In this document: piece after piece, positions 50,956-61,254 of the stretch
Position numbering within the stretch: the stretch's first letter is position 1
Layout of the letters: every line of letters starts with the position of its first letter
Source of the DNA: Arenimonas terrae
GTDB lineage: Bacteria; Pseudomonadota; Gammaproteobacteria; Xanthomonadales; Xanthomonadaceae
Direction of reading: 5' to 3'
Length of the DNA stretch: 64,000 nucleotides
Assembly: GCF_006265115.1 (NCBI RefSeq)
Contig: NZ_SMDR01000001.1
Coordinates: 248,001 to 312,000, forward strand
The notes under the pieces: model-generated
Told to the model about the DNA's origin: nothing
Seen by the model: only the letters and a program-made list of their open reading frames with translations
Databases searched by the model: none
Translations under genes and position numbers: made by a program

Positions 50956-50973
50956 TAGATTTCGCCCTGTCAA
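50946..50973 (-). promoter_or_regulatory. Consensus sigma-70 promoter of the YtrA-ABC operon
   Basis: On the minus strand TTGACA (50973-50968) and TATAGT (50951-50946) are 16 bp apart, with TGT before the -10 (extended -10). This is the best sigma-70 match in the window and lies 45 bp from the first ATG. Confidence 0.8.
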
Positions 50974-51040
50974 CACCCCGTGCACACTTTCGGGGCCAAA
51001 CTGATGGCATAGACCGGCGTGGGCCGGGGGAGGGCGTCAA

Positions 51041-51613
51041 ATGAAGTCTTGGGCAACCCTGGTGCTGACCGGCCTGCTGGCCGCAACCCCCGTCCTGGCC
51101 GGGGATTCCCTGCTGGATCGGGATTTCCGCCGGCTGGCGGGCAAGGAAACCGTGAACCTGCAGGCGACCTATGGCGGCCAGGTGCTGCTGGTGGTCAATA
51201 CCGCCAGCAAATGCGGCTTCACGCCCCAGTACGAGGGGCTCGAGGCCATGCATGCCAAGTACAAGGATCGCGGTTTCGCCGTGCTCGGCTTTCCGTCCAA
51301 CGATTTCATGGGCCAGGAGCCGGGCAGCGAAGAGCAGATCCAGGAGTTCTGCACGCTCACCTATGGCGTGAAGTTCCCCATGTTCGAGAAGGTGCAGGTG
51401 CGCGGCGGCGAAGCCACGCCCTTTTACGCGGACCTGGCCAAGGCCACGGGCGAAGCGCCGGGCTGGAACTTCCACAAGTACCTGATCGACCGCAACGGCG
51501 ACGTCGTGGCCAGCTTCGGCAGCCGCACGACGCCTGATGATCCGAAGCTGGTGGCGGAGATCGAGAAGCTGCTGGCCGCGCCCGCGCCCGCGAAGCCTGC
51601 CGGCAAGTCCTGA
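51041..51613 (+). CDS. Periplasmic glutathione peroxidase-family protein
   Basis: The 190-residue precursor has a signal peptide (MKSWATLVLTGLLAATPVLA). The thioredoxin-fold domain keeps the GPx tetrad: Cys58 (NTASKCGFTPQYEGLE, Cys rather than selenocysteine), Gln in FPSNDFMGQEPGS and Trp in PGWNFHKYLIDRNG. Such bacterial enzymes usually use thioredoxin rather than glutathione, and the export signal places it in the periplasm. An Ala/Pro/Lys-rich tail ends the chain. It is divergent from the YtrA operon. Confidence 0.9.
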   Translation: MKSWATLVLTGLLAATPVLAGDSLLDRDFRRLAGKETVNLQATYGGQVLLVVNTASKCGFTPQYEGLEAMHAKYKDRGFAVLGFPSNDFMGQEPGSEEQIQEFCTLTYGVKFPMFEKVQVRGGEATPFYADLAKATGEAPGWNFHKYLIDRNGDVVASFGSRTTPDDPKLVAEIEKLLAAPAPAKPAGKS

Positions 51614-51809
51614 GGCCGGTTGGCGGCACCGTCTCCAGTGGGCGGCGGTGAGCGGTGGGCAAAAGGCGCGAGGTACAGCTTCGCCCGTGGCTCCCACCCG
51701 GGGCCCCGCCTGAACCGCTACAACGGCCACGATTGCCGTAGCGGCTGCGCGCCGCGACAATAGCCGCCGACGTGCCGACCCGGCCCGCCCTTTCAGGAGT
51801 GCTTCTGCA

Positions 51810-52610
51810 ATGAATTCCGCCCTGCGATTCGCCGCGCCGCTGGTCCTGGCCAGCCTGGTGCTCTCCCTCAGTGCCTGCAACAAGTCCGAGAACAAGGACG
51901 AGGGCGAGGCCGGGACCGAGACCGCCGCTGCGGCCACGACCGACGAGGCCGCCAAGACCGAACCGGGCGCGCCCGCCGTCGCCGGCATCGAGGGCCTGGA
52001 GACCGAGAAGAAGCAGGTCAGCTACATGATCGGCCTGGACATGGCCAAGTCGCTGGCGCCGATCAAGGACGACCTGGATGTGGAGGTGATCGCCGAGGCC
52101 ATGGCCGCGTCCTTCGCCGGTGAAACTCCGAAGCTGACCGACGAGCAGTCGCTCAAGATCCAGGAAGCCTTCACCGCCAAGCTGCAGGCCAAGCAGGCCG
52201 CCGAACAGGCCGCCAAGGCGGCCAAGGGCAAGGAAGAGGGCGCGGCGTTCCTGGTCGCCAACAAGGACAAGCCGGGCGTCAAGACCACCGAGAGCGGCCT
52301 GCAGTACCGCGTGGAGCGCGCCGGCAACGGCCCGCAGCCCGCCGCCACTGACGTCGTGCGCGTCCACTACAAGGGCACCCTGCTCGACGGCACCGTGTTC
52401 GACAGCTCCTACGAGCGCGGCCAGCCGGCCGAGTTCGGCCTCAACCAGGTCATCCCGGGCTGGTCCGAGGGCGTCGCCCTGATGCCGGTCGGCAGCAAGT
52501 ACACCTTCTGGATCCCGTCCGAACTCGGCTACGGCGAGAACGGCGGCGGCCCGATCCCGCCGAACTCGATGCTGACCTTCGAAGTCGAGCTGATCGAGAT
52601 CGTCAAGTAA
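51810..52610 (+). CDS. FKBP-type peptidyl-prolyl isomerase lipoprotein (FkpA/Mip-like)
   Basis: The 266-residue precursor has a lipobox (LVLSLSAC). The N-terminal dimerisation domain (about 60-145) has the QVSYMIGLDMAKSLAPI start and long Ala/Lys/Gln helices. The C-terminal FKBP domain (about 165-266) has VRVHYKGTLLDGTVFDSSYERGQPAEF and the GYGENGGGPIPPNSMLTFEVEL finish. It acts as a periplasmic foldase and chaperone. A 197-bp upstream gap carries only a bulged hairpin near 51715-51744. A strong terminator follows. Confidence 0.93.
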   Translation: MNSALRFAAPLVLASLVLSLSACNKSENKDEGEAGTETAAAATTDEAAKTEPGAPAVAGIEGLETEKKQVSYMIGLDMAKSLAPIKDDLDVEVIAEAMAASFAGETPKLTDEQSLKIQEAFTAKLQAKQAAEQAAKAAKGKEEGAAFLVANKDKPGVKTTESGLQYRVERAGNGPQPAATDVVRVHYKGTLLDGTVFDSSYERGQPAEFGLNQVIPGWSEGVALMPVGSKYTFWIPSELGYGENGGGPIPPNSMLTFEVELIEIVK

Positions 52611-52625
52611 TCGTGCCAACATCGG

Positions 52626-52661
52626 CCGGCGCCGGGAGGCTTCCCGGCGCCGGTTTGTTTT
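52626..52661 (+). terminator. Intrinsic terminator after the FKBP gene
   Basis: The 12-bp perfect stem CCGGCGCCGGGA / TCCCGGCGCCGG has a GGCT loop and is followed by TTTGTTTT. Confidence 0.93.
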
Positions 52662-52697
52662 CGGGGGCAGGATGCCCCGGGTTCGCGGGGTAGACGC

Positions 52698-54038
52698 ATG
52701 AAAGTCACCGTATTCGGAACCGGTTATGTCGGCCTCGTCACTGGCGCCTGCCTGGCCGAAGTCGGGCACGACGTGGTCTGCGTGGACATCGACGAGGCCA
52801 AGGTCGAAGGTCTGAACCGCGGCGTGGTGCCGATCTACGAGCCGGGGCTCGAAGATATGGTGCTGGCCAACCACGGCGCCGGGCGCCTGGCGTTCACCAC
52901 CGATCCGGTCAGCGCGATCGCGCACGGCGAGATCCTGTTCATCGCGGTCGGCACGCCGCCCGACGAAGACGGCAGCGCCGACCTGCAGTACGTGCTGGCC
53001 GTAGCGCGCACGATCGGCCAGAGCCTGGTGCGGCCCGCGATCGTGGTCAACAAGTCCACCGTGCCGGTCGGCACCGCCGATCGCGTGCGCACGGCGATCG
53101 ACGCCGAATTGGCCGCGCGTGGTGCGACGATCGCTTTCGACGTGGTGTCCAACCCTGAATTCCTCAAGGAAGGCGCCGCGGTCAACGACTGCATGCGCCC
53201 GGACCGCATCGTGCTGGGCTCGCGCAGCCCCGCGGCGATCGAGCGCATGAAGCGCCTTTACGCGCCCTTCAACCGCAACCACGAGCGCATCGTGGTCATG
53301 GACGAGCGTTCGGCCGAGCTGACCAAGTACGCCGCGAACGCCATGCTGGCGACCAAGATCAGCTTCATGAACGAGATGGCGAACATCGCCGAGCGTGTCG
53401 GCGCCGACATCGAGATGGTCCGGCACGGGATCGGCTCCGATCCGCGCATCGGCTACCACTTCATCTACCCGGGCGCCGGTTACGGCGGCTCGTGTTTCCC
53501 AAAGGACGTGCAGGCGCTGGGCCGCACTGCCCGCCAGTACGGCTACGACGCCCGGCTGCTGGAGGCGGTGGAAGCTGTCAACCACAGTCAGAAGTCCAAG
53601 CTCTTCGAACTTCTGCAGCGGCATTTCGACGGCCGGCTCTCCGGCCGCTGCTTCGCGGTCTGGGGCCTGGCGTTCAAGCCCAATACCGACGACATGCGCG
53701 AGGCCTCGAGCCGTACCCTGATAGAGCAGCTGCAGGCCGCCGGCGCCACCGTGCGCGCCCACGACCCCGAGGCGATGGACGAGGCCCGGCGGATCTTCGG
53801 CGAGCATCCCGGGTTGGTCTTCTGCAGGACGCCGGCCGAAGCCCTGCAGGGCGCCGATGCGCTGGTGGTGGTCACCGAGTGGAAGGCGTTCTGGAATCCG
53901 GATTTCGCCGCACTCGCCGGCGCCCTGCGCGAACGCGCGGTGTTCGACGGCCGCAACATCTACGATCCGGCTTCGGTCGAGGCGGCGGGCCTGGCCTACT
54001 ACGGTATTGGTCGCGGCCGCAGCTTGCGCAAGGACTGA
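52698..54038 (+). CDS. ugd: UDP-glucose 6-dehydrogenase
   Basis: The 446-residue NAD-dependent enzyme starts with the Rossmann motif [18 protein letters not shown]. Its catalytic Cys266 lies in [14 protein letters not shown], and [14 protein letters not shown] and [13 protein letters not shown] are conserved. It oxidises UDP-glucose to UDP-glucuronate, a precursor for exopolysaccharide, lipopolysaccharide or Ara4N lipid A modification. No polysaccharide cluster lies nearby. slyX follows after 13 bp. Confidence 0.96.
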   Translation: MKVTVFGTGYVGLVTGACLAEVGHDVVCVDIDEAKVEGLNRGVVPIYEPGLEDMVLANHGAGRLAFTTDPVSAIAHGEILFIAVGTPPDEDGSADLQYVLAVARTIGQSLVRPAIVVNKSTVPVGTADRVRTAIDAELAARGATIAFDVVSNPEFLKEGAAVNDCMRPDRIVLGSRSPAAIERMKRLYAPFNRNHERIVVMDERSAELTKYAANAMLATKISFMNEMANIAERVGADIEMVRHGIGSDPRIGYHFIYPGAGYGGSCFPKDVQALGRTARQYGYDARLLEAVEAVNHSQKSKLFELLQRHFDGRLSGRCFAVWGLAFKPNTDDMREASSRTLIEQLQAAGATVRAHDPEAMDEARRIFGEHPGLVFCRTPAEALQGADALVVVTEWKAFWNPDFAALAGALRERAVFDGRNIYDPASVEAAGLAYYGIGRGRSLRKD

Positions 54039-54051
54039 ACCGGAGCCCCTG

Positions 54052-54300
54052 ATGCCGTCGTCGAACGATTCCCTGCCGTCCCCGGCCGCCAGCGCCATCG
54101 AAGCGCGCCTGGCCGAGCTGGAAACCCGCGTCGCCTTCCAGGAGCATGCGTTGTCCGAAATGAGCGACGCGCTCGCGGAAACGCGCCTGGAATCGACCCG
54201 GAACAGCGAAATGCTGCAGCGCGCGCTGGCCGACCTCAAGCAGGTCCGCACGCTGCTCTATGCGGACCCCGGCGACGAACCGCCGCCGCCGCACTACTGA
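54052..54300 (+). CDS. slyX: SlyX family protein
   Basis: The 82-residue protein is a short coiled coil (AIEARLAELETRVAFQEHAL, SEMLQRALADLKQV) ending with a PPPPHY tail, the hallmark of SlyX. CGGAG lies 7 bp before the ATG. The function of SlyX is unknown despite wide conservation. It lies between ugd (13 bp) and the DUF2058 gene (16 bp), so the three are one transcript. Confidence 0.88.
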   Translation: MPSSNDSLPSPAASAIEARLAELETRVAFQEHALSEMSDALAETRLESTRNSEMLQRALADLKQVRTLLYADPGDEPPPPHY

Positions 54301-54316
54301 ACGAAGGCACGTCACG

Positions 54317-55060
54317 ATGAGCAATTCCCTGCGCGAAAAACTGCTGGGCCTGGGCTTCAAGGCGCCCGAGCCGGAGCGCAAGCCCGAGCCGCGCCCGCGC
54401 CAGGACCGTCGTCCCGAGGCCGATGCCGGAAAGAACGCCAAGCCCGGTGAACGCCGCGGCGACGGCCGTCCGCGTTCCGCCGGCAAGCCCGGCGAATCGC
54501 GCGGCCGGCCCGATCGCAAGCCCGGTGCGCCGCACGGCCGTCCCGCCGGCAAACCCGGCGAATCGAACGGCCGACCCGCTGGCAAGCCGGGGCAGGGCAG
54601 CGGCAAGCCGCGGCCGTCCCGGCCGCGCACGCAGGAAGAGATCGACCTGGGCAAGGCCTACGCCATCCGCGCCCAGAAGGAAAAGGAAGAGCGCATCGAG
54701 GCCGAACGCCTGCGCCAGGAAGAAGCCCGCCTGCGCCGCGAAGCCAAGGCGCGGCTCGCCGAGTTCCTGAAGGACAAGTCGGTCAACGACCCGGCGGCCG
54801 AGATCGCCCGGCATTTCCCCTATGGCGGCAAGATCAAGCGCGTCCATGTCACCGAGGCCCAGCTCAAGGCGCTCAACGCCGGCGAACTGGGCGTCGTGCA
54901 GCTCGATGGCCGCTACCTGCTGGTGCCGGCGGCGCTGCTGGCCGAGGTCGAGGCGATCTTCGCGCCGGCGCTGGCGCTGCGCGTGGACCCGGATGCGCCC
55001 GCGGGCGACGACCCGTATGCGGACCCGCAGTACCAGGTGCCTGACGACCTGGTGTGGTGA
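54317..55060 (+). CDS. DUF2058 (YaiL-type) nucleoprotein with repetitive Gly/Pro/Arg insert
   Basis: The 247-residue protein begins MSNSLREKLLGLGFK and ends with the DUF2058 core. The charged coiled coil (AYAIRAQKEKEERIEAERL) precedes the RHFPYGGKIKRVHVTEAQ and LVPAALLAEVEAIFAP blocks. Between about residues 20 and 110 a basic low-complexity insert contains three AGKPGES/GRP-type repeats. YaiL is annotated as a nucleoprotein or polysaccharide-accumulation regulator, with no defined biochemistry. The start at 54317 is set by homology. Confidence 0.85.
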   Translation: MSNSLREKLLGLGFKAPEPERKPEPRPRQDRRPEADAGKNAKPGERRGDGRPRSAGKPGESRGRPDRKPGAPHGRPAGKPGESNGRPAGKPGQGSGKPRPSRPRTQEEIDLGKAYAIRAQKEKEERIEAERLRQEEARLRREAKARLAEFLKDKSVNDPAAEIARHFPYGGKIKRVHVTEAQLKALNAGELGVVQLDGRYLLVPAALLAEVEAIFAPALALRVDPDAPAGDDPYADPQYQVPDDLVW

Positions 55061-55076
55061 ACCGGCGGTGAAATCC

Positions 55077-55124
55077 GGGGTCAGAGCACCTTTTCCATGG
55101 AGCCGGAAAAGGTGGTCTGACCCC
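55077..55124. repeat. 48-bp imperfect palindrome between the DUF2058 gene and metH
   Basis: Arms GGGGTCAGAGCACCTTTTCC (55077-55096) and its complement (55105-55124) differ at one base around an ATGGAGCC loop. It sits between convergent gene ends. It may serve as a terminator but has no U-tract. The GGGGTC(A/G)GA end matches the palindrome at 45490-45540. Confidence 0.88.
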
Positions 55125-55129
55125 TGCAC

Positions 55130-58100
55130 TCATTCGGGGTCGTAGTCGAGGTTGGCCGCGAGCCAGCGCTCGGCTTGCGTCAGGCTGACGCCCTTTCGGC
55201 GGGCGTAGTCGGCGGCCTGTTCGCGCGAGACGCGGCCCACCACGAAGTACTGGCTGCCCGGGTGCGAGAAGTACAGGCCGCTGACCGCCGCCGCGGGATA
55301 CATCGCGAAGCTCTCCGTCAGCATCAGTCCGGTGTGTCTTTCGGCCTCCAGCAGCCGGAAGATCGTCGCCTTCTCGCTGTGCTCCGGGCAGGCCGGATAA
55401 CCCGGGGCCGGGCGGATGCCCTGGTACTGCTCGCGGATCAGCGACTCGTTGTCCAGCGCCTCGTCCGGCGCGTAGCCCCAGAGTTCGGTGCGCACGCGCT
55501 GGTGCAGGCGTTCGGCCAGGGCCTCGGCGAGACGATCGGCCAGGGCCTTGAGCAGGATGGCGTTGTAGTCGTCGTTGTCGGCTTCGAAGCGGGCCACGTG
55601 CGGTTCGATGCCCAGGCCGGCGGTCACCGCGAAGGCGCCGACCCAGTCCTGGCGGCCGCTGTCCTTGGGCGCGATGAAATCGGCCAGGCACAGGTTCGGC
55701 CGGTCGTCGGGCTTGTCGGCCTGCTGGCGCAGGCAGTGCAGCACGGCGGAGTGGTCGCCGGCCTGCAGGTGGATGTCGTCGCCGACGGCGTTCGCCGGCC
55801 ACAGGCCGACCACGGCCTTCGCGGTCAGCCACTTCTCGCCGATGATGCGGTCGAGCATGGCCCTGGCATCGCGGAAGAGTTCCCGCGCCTGCGCACCGAC
55901 CACGGCGTCGTCGAGGATGGCCGGATAGCGCCCCGCAAGCTCCCAGGTCTGGAAGAAGGGCGTCCAGTCGATCACGCCGCGCAGGTCGTCCAGCGGGTAG
56001 TCGTCGAACACGGTCAGGCCGGGCTTCAGCGGCGCCGGTGGCAGGTACTGCTCCCAGCCGCCGTCGAACTTCTTGCGGCGGGCGCGCTCGAGCGGCATCA
56101 GCGGTTTGGCTTCGCCACGGTTGGCGTGGCGGGCGCGCACGTCGGCGTAGTCGGCCTCGTTGGCGGCGACGAAGGGCGCGCGCAGGTCGGCGCTGAGCAG
56201 GGACTGGGTGACGCCGACCGCGCGCGACGCGTCCTTCACCCAGACCACGGGCGAGGCGTAGTGCGGGTCGATCTTGAGCGCGGTGTGCGCGCGCGAGGTG
56301 GTCGCGCCGCCGATCATCAGAGGGATGTCGAAACCCTGCCGCTTCATCTCCTTCGCGACGTGGCTCATCTCCTCCAGCGACGGCGTGATCAGGCCCGAGA
56401 GGCCGATGATGTCGACTTTTTCCTCGCGGGCGCGGTCCAGGATCGTCTGCGCCGGCACCATCACGCCCAGGTCCACCACGTCGAAGTTGTTGCAGGCCAG
56501 CACCACGCCGACGATGTTCTTTCCGATGTCGTGCACGTCGCCCTTGACGGTGGCCATCAGCACCTTGCCCTTGGGCTTTCCGCTGTCGCCGTTGAGCAGT
56601 TTTTCGGCCTCGATGTAGGGGATGAGGATGGCGACCGCCTTCTTCATCACGCGTGCCGACTTCACCACCTGGGGCAGGAACATCTTGCCCGCGCCGAACA
56701 GGTCGCCGACCACGTTCATGCCGGCCATCAGCGGGCCCTCGATCACCGCCAGCGGGCGCGGGGCCTGCAGGCGGGCCTCCTCGGTGTCGGCCTCGACGAA
56801 CTTGTCGATGCCGTGCACCAGGGCATGCTTGATGCGCTCCTCGACGCTCCAGCCGCGCCAGGCCAGGTCCTCGGTCTTGACCTCGCCCTTCTTCGCCTTG
56901 TGCTTCTCGGCCTCGGCCAGCAGGCGCTCGGTGCCGTCGCCGCGGCGGTTGAGCACCACGTCCTCGACCGCTTCGCGCAGCGCCGGGTCCAGGTCGTCGT
57001 ACAGCGCCAGCGCACCGGCGTTGACGATGCCCATGTCCATGCCCTCGCGGATGGCGTGGTACAGGAACACGGCGTGGATGGCCTCGCGCACGGCGTTGTT
57101 GCCGCGGAAGGAGAACGACACGTTCGACACACCGCCGGAGACGTGGCTCAGCGGGAAGCGCCTCTTCAGCTCGCGCGTGGCCTCGATGAAGGCCACGGCA
57201 TAACCGTCGTGCTCCTCGATGCCGGTGGCGATGGCGAAGATGTTCGGGTCGAAGATGATGTCTTCGGGCGGGAAGCCCGCGTCGGTCAGCAGCGCATGCG
57301 CCCGCGAACAGATCTCGACCTTGCGTTCGTAGGTGTCGGCCTGGCCGACCTCGTCGAAGGCCATCACCACCACCGCGGCGCCGTGGCGGCGCACCTTGGC
57401 GGCGTGCTCGAGGAAGGCCTGCTCGCCCTCCTTCATCGAGATCGAGTTGACGATGGCCTTGCCCTGCACGCACTTCAGGCCCGCCTCGATCACGCTCCAC
57501 TTCGAGCTGTCGATCATCACCGGCACGCGGGCGATGTCGGGTTCGGCGGCGATCAGGTTGAGGAAGCGCGCCATGGCAGCCTCGGCATCCAGCATGCCCT
57601 CGTCCATGTTGACGTCGATGACCTGGGCGCCGTTTTCGACCTGCTGGCGCGCCACGACCAGGGCCTCGTCGTAGCGGCCCTCCAGGATCAGCTTCTTGAA
57701 CTGGATCGAGCCGGTGACATTGGTGCGCTCGCCGACATTGACGAAGTTCGTCTGCGGCGTGATGACGAAGGGTTCCAGGCCCGCCAGCCGCGTGTACGGC
57801 GCAACTGCCGGGATCGCGCGCGGCCGCAGGCCGTCCACCGCTTCGGCGATCGCCGCGATGTGCTCGGGTGTGGTGCCGCAACAGCCGCCGACGATGTTCA
57901 GCAGGCCCGCTTCGGCGAACTCGCGCAGCACGCCCGCGGTTTCGGCCGGGCCCTCGTCGTAGCCGCCGAAGGCGTTCGGCAGGCCGGCGTTGGGATGGCA
58001 GCTGACGTGGGTATCGGCGACCTGGGACAGCATGTCCACGTGAGCGCGCAGGTCGCGCGCGCCAAGCGCGCAGTTCAGGCCGATCGACAGCGGGCGGGCG

Positions 58101-58888
58101 TGGCGGAGCGAATACCAGAAGGCTTCGGCGGTCTGGCCCGAGAGCGTGCGGCCGCTGCGGTCGGTGATGGTGCCCGACACCATCACCGGCAGGCGCGCGC
58201 CGAGCTGCTCGAACAGCTCCTCGATCGCATACAGCGCCGCCTTGGCGTTGAGCGTGTCGAACACCGTCTCGACCATCAGGAGGTCGGCGCCGCCCTCGAC
58301 CAGGGCGCGGCCGGCGTCGATGTAGTTGGCGACCAGCTCGTCGAAGTGGATGTTCCGGAAGCCCGCGTCCTCGACCCTGGGGCTGATCGAGGCCGTGCGG
58401 CTGGTCGGGCCCAGCACGCCGACCACGTAGCGCGGGCGCGACGGATCCTTCGCCTCGAACTCGTCGCAGCAGGCCCGGGCCAGCTTTGCGGCCTCGCGGT
58501 TGAGTTCGGGCACCAGGTGTTCGAGCCGGTAGTCGGCCTGCGACACCGCCGTGGAATTGAAGGTATTGGTCTCGATCAGGTCGGCGCCCGCGGCCAGGTA
58601 GGCCCGATGCACGCCGGCGATCACGTCGGGGCGGGTGAGCGTGAGCAGGTCGTTGTTGCCCTTGAGGTCGTGCCCTTCGCAGCCGCAGCCCGCGCCGTGC
58701 GCATGGCCCTCGGAGAAACGCAGGCCATCGTAACCCCGGGCGAAACGTTCACCGCGATAGGCCGATTCGTCCAGCGAATGGCGCTGGATCATCGTGCCCA
58801 TCGCGCCGTCAATGACCAGGATGCGGCGGGACAGGGCCTCGAGCAGCGCCGCGGTGCGGGCCGGGTTGTGCCAGGGCAGGGTCTTCAA
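55130..58888 (-). CDS. metH: Cobalamin-dependent methionine synthase
   Basis: The 1252-residue enzyme has all four modules. The homocysteine domain (1-350) has [15 protein letters not shown] and zinc ligands ending in C336-C337 ([10 protein letters not shown]). The pterin domain has [12 protein letters not shown] and [11 protein letters not shown]-type motifs. The B12 domain has [11 protein letters not shown] with cobalt-ligand H786. The C-terminal activation domain is intact. It transfers the methyl group of methyltetrahydrofolate to homocysteine. The start is TTG at 58888, overlapping the upstream regulator stop by four bases (TTGA); the next ATG is 29 codons in, inside the DGAMGTM motif, so TTG is the only reasonable start. 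Confidence 0.96.
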   Translation of the reverse strand: MKTLPWHNPARTAALLEALSRRILVIDGAMGTMIQRHSLDESAYRGERFARGYDGLRFSEGHAHGAGCGCEGHDLKGNNDLLTLTRPDVIAGVHRAYLAAGADLIETNTFNSTAVSQADYRLEHLVPELNREAAKLARACCDEFEAKDPSRPRYVVGVLGPTSRTASISPRVEDAGFRNIHFDELVANYIDAGRALVEGGADLLMVETVFDTLNAKAALYAIEELFEQLGARLPVMVSGTITDRSGRTLSGQTAEAFWYSLRHARPLSIGLNCALGARDLRAHVDMLSQVADTHVSCHPNAGLPNAFGGYDEGPAETAGVLREFAEAGLLNIVGGCCGTTPEHIAAIAEAVDGLRPRAIPAVAPYTRLAGLEPFVITPQTNFVNVGERTNVTGSIQFKKLILEGRYDEALVVARQQVENGAQVIDVNMDEGMLDAEAAMARFLNLIAAEPDIARVPVMIDSSKWSVIEAGLKCVQGKAIVNSISMKEGEQAFLEHAAKVRRHGAAVVVMAFDEVGQADTYERKVEICSRAHALLTDAGFPPEDIIFDPNIFAIATGIEEHDGYAVAFIEATRELKRRFPLSHVSGGVSNVSFSFRGNNAVREAIHAVFLYHAIREGMDMGIVNAGALALYDDLDPALREAVEDVVLNRRGDGTERLLAEAEKHKAKKGEVKTEDLAWRGWSVEERIKHALVHGIDKFVEADTEEARLQAPRPLAVIEGPLMAGMNVVGDLFGAGKMFLPQVVKSARVMKKAVAILIPYIEAEKLLNGDSGKPKGKVLMATVKGDVHDIGKNIVGVVLACNNFDVVDLGVMVPAQTILDRAREEKVDIIGLSGLITPSLEEMSHVAKEMKRQGFDIPLMIGGATTSRAHTALKIDPHYASPVVWVKDASRAVGVTQSLLSADLRAPFVAANEADYADVRARHANRGEAKPLMPLERARRKKFDGGWEQYLPPAPLKPGLTVFDDYPLDDLRGVIDWTPFFQTWELAGRYPAILDDAVVGAQARELFRDARAMLDRIIGEKWLTAKAVVGLWPANAVGDDIHLQAGDHSAVLHCLRQQADKPDDRPNLCLADFIAPKDSGRQDWVGAFAVTAGLGIEPHVARFEADNDDYNAILLKALADRLAEALAERLHQRVRTELWGYAPDEALDNESLIREQYQGIRPAPGYPACPEHSEKATIFRLLEAERHTGLMLTESFAMYPAAAVSGLYFSHPGSQYFVVGRVSREQAADYARRKGVSLTQAERWLAANLDYDPE

Positions 58889-59814
58889 GGTTTGCGGGCC
58901 AGCAGGGTGAGCACTTCGAAATGCGGAGGGCGCTTCTCGCGGGTGACGGCCTCGCAGACGGTGACCTCGAGCCCCGCCTTTTCCGCATGGCGGCGCAGGT
59001 CCTTTACGGTGAAGCCGAGATTGACGTGGCCATAGGGCGTCACCGCGGCCTGGTGTTCGTGCTTGCCCAGGCAGGTGGCGACCAGGCGGCCGCCGCGGCG
59101 CAGCACCCGCGCCGCTTCGGCGATGGCCAGGCCCGGCTTGGCGGCGTAGGTGAGCGCGTGCATCAGCAGCACCAGGTCGAAGCTGGCGTTGGGCTGAGTC
59201 AGCGCCTGCATGTCGCCCTCGGTCACCTCGACATGCCGGTACTTCTTCAGGCGCTCGCGCGCCGCGCCGACCACGCGCGCGCTGGAGTCAACGCAGACGT
59301 AGCGGCGGGCGTGCGGAGCCAGCAGTTCGGCCAGCACGCCGTCGCCCGAGGCGACGTCGAGCACGTCGCCGGGCTCGAGCAGGGGCAGGGTGGATCGGGC
59401 CAGGGCTTCCCAGGTGCGGCCGGGCGAATAGTGGCGCTCCATGTCGCCGGCGACCGAGTCGGCCCAGTTCTGGTCCGAGGCGCGCGCGGCCAGCACGGCC
59501 GGCAGGTGCTCGGCGTCCTGGCGCAGCAGGGGGTCGTCGGTGCTGTCGCGCAGGGCCTCCCACAGGCGTCGCTCGGCCGGGTCCAGGGACTCGGCGTTGA
59601 AGCGGTAGTAGGCGGAGACGCCGGCGCGGCGGTCGCGCACCAGGTCGGCTTCCTTGAGCCGCGCCAGGTGGGTCGAGACCCGGGGCTGGGCCAGGCGGGT
59701 GATCGAGGACAGCTCGGCGACGGTCAGTTCCTCCCGCTCAAGCAGGGCCAGCAGCCGGACCCGGGTCGGGTCGGCCAGGACCTTCAGACAGGCCGACCAG
59801 GCTTCGAGGTCCAT
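58885..59814 (-). CDS. ArsR-family regulator fused to an SAM/SAH-binding methyltransferase-like domain (SahR-like)
   Basis: The start is the ATG at 59814 ([20 protein letters not shown]), preceded by AAAGGAT. The 309-residue product has an ArsR winged helix (about 1-90: [30 protein letters not shown]). A class I methyltransferase fold follows (about 140-309) with motif [16 protein letters not shown]. No metal-binding CxC motif is seen, so it is not a metal sensor. This architecture and its coupling to metH match SahR, a repressor of methionine-cycle genes that senses S-adenosylhomocysteine. Assignment is by architecture and context; other ArsR-methyltransferase regulators exist. Confidence 0.85.
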   Translation of the reverse strand: MDLEAWSACLKVLADPTRVRLLALLEREELTVAELSSITRLAQPRVSTHLARLKEADLVRDRRAGVSAYYRFNAESLDPAERRLWEALRDSTDDPLLRQDAEHLPAVLAARASDQNWADSVAGDMERHYSPGRTWEALARSTLPLLEPGDVLDVASGDGVLAELLAPHARRYVCVDSSARVVGAARERLKKYRHVEVTEGDMQALTQPNASFDLVLLMHALTYAAKPGLAIAEAARVLRRGGRLVATCLGKHEHQAAVTPYGHVNLGFTVKDLRRHAEKAGLEVTVCEAVTREKRPPHFEVLTLLARKP

Positions 59815-59818
59815 ATTT

Positions 59819-59842
59819 ATCCTTTCATCCGGATTCAAAGAT
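59819..59842. promoter_or_regulatory. Putative operator of the SahR-like regulator
   Basis: A 24-bp imperfect palindrome centred on TCCGGA (9 of 12 pairs match) lies just downstream of the probable -10. It overlaps the expected transcription start of the regulator-metH transcript, the right place for autorepression. Confidence 0.6.
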
Positions 59843-59848
59843 ATGGAA

Positions 59849-59877
59849 AGGTTAGGCCTGCTGCACAGGGGCGTCAA
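59849..59877 (-). promoter_or_regulatory. Probable promoter of the regulator-metH operon
   Basis: On the minus strand TTGACG (59877-59872) and TAACCT (59854-59849) are 17 bp apart. The -35 has five of six consensus bases; the -10 is poor, as often seen at regulated promoters. Confidence 0.5.
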
Positions 59878-59932
59878 GGCGCACGGGTCCGGCTTCACGC
59901 CGCGCGCACCTGTGCCCGGCGGCGCCAGCGGC

Positions 59933-59938
59933 TACAAT
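59933..59938 (+). promoter_or_regulatory. Possible -10 of the acyl-CoA dehydrogenase gene
   Basis: TACAAT in the context GGCTACAATTGCGG, 35 bp before the GTG start. The next gene has the same GGCTACAATT context at 61210-61219. No -35 is evident. Confidence 0.45.
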
Positions 59939-59973
59939 TGCGGCCTTCGCCGTATCCAATTCGAGGGCATGCC

Positions 59974-61122
<1,149 letters not shown>

Positions 61123-61149
61123 GCCGGTTCCGTACCCCGGCGTACCCGA

Positions 61150-61176
61150 AGCCCCGCTGAAGCGGGGCTTTTTTTT
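61150..61176 (+). terminator. Intrinsic terminator after the acyl-CoA dehydrogenase gene
   Basis: The 8-bp stem AGCCCCGC / GCGGGGCT has a TGAA loop and is followed by eight T residues (61169-61176). Confidence 0.94.
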
Positions 61177-61212
61177 GCCCGGCCCAAGCTGGCCCATATC
61201 TGCCCGCAGGGC

Positions 61213-61218
61213 TACAAT
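61213..61218 (+). promoter_or_regulatory. Possible -10 of the NAD-glutamate dehydrogenase gene
   Basis: TACAAT in GGCTACAATTTCGC, 36 bp before the ATG at 61255 and downstream of a complete terminator, so a promoter is required in this short gap. No good -35 is seen. Confidence 0.5.
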
Positions 61219-61254
61219 TTCGCACTTTATCCACGTCCTGCGAGAACGCGGTCA

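Noticed and set aside
51614-51809. Possible regulatory RNA in the gap before the FKBP gene
   Set aside because: Only a bulged hairpin (about 51715-51744) is visible, with no promoter-terminator pair or known family features.
55175-59035. Long plus-strand open frame opposite metH (about 1,290 codons)
   Set aside because: Antisense to metH throughout, rich in Val/Ala/Arg/Gln repeats, no recognisable domain.
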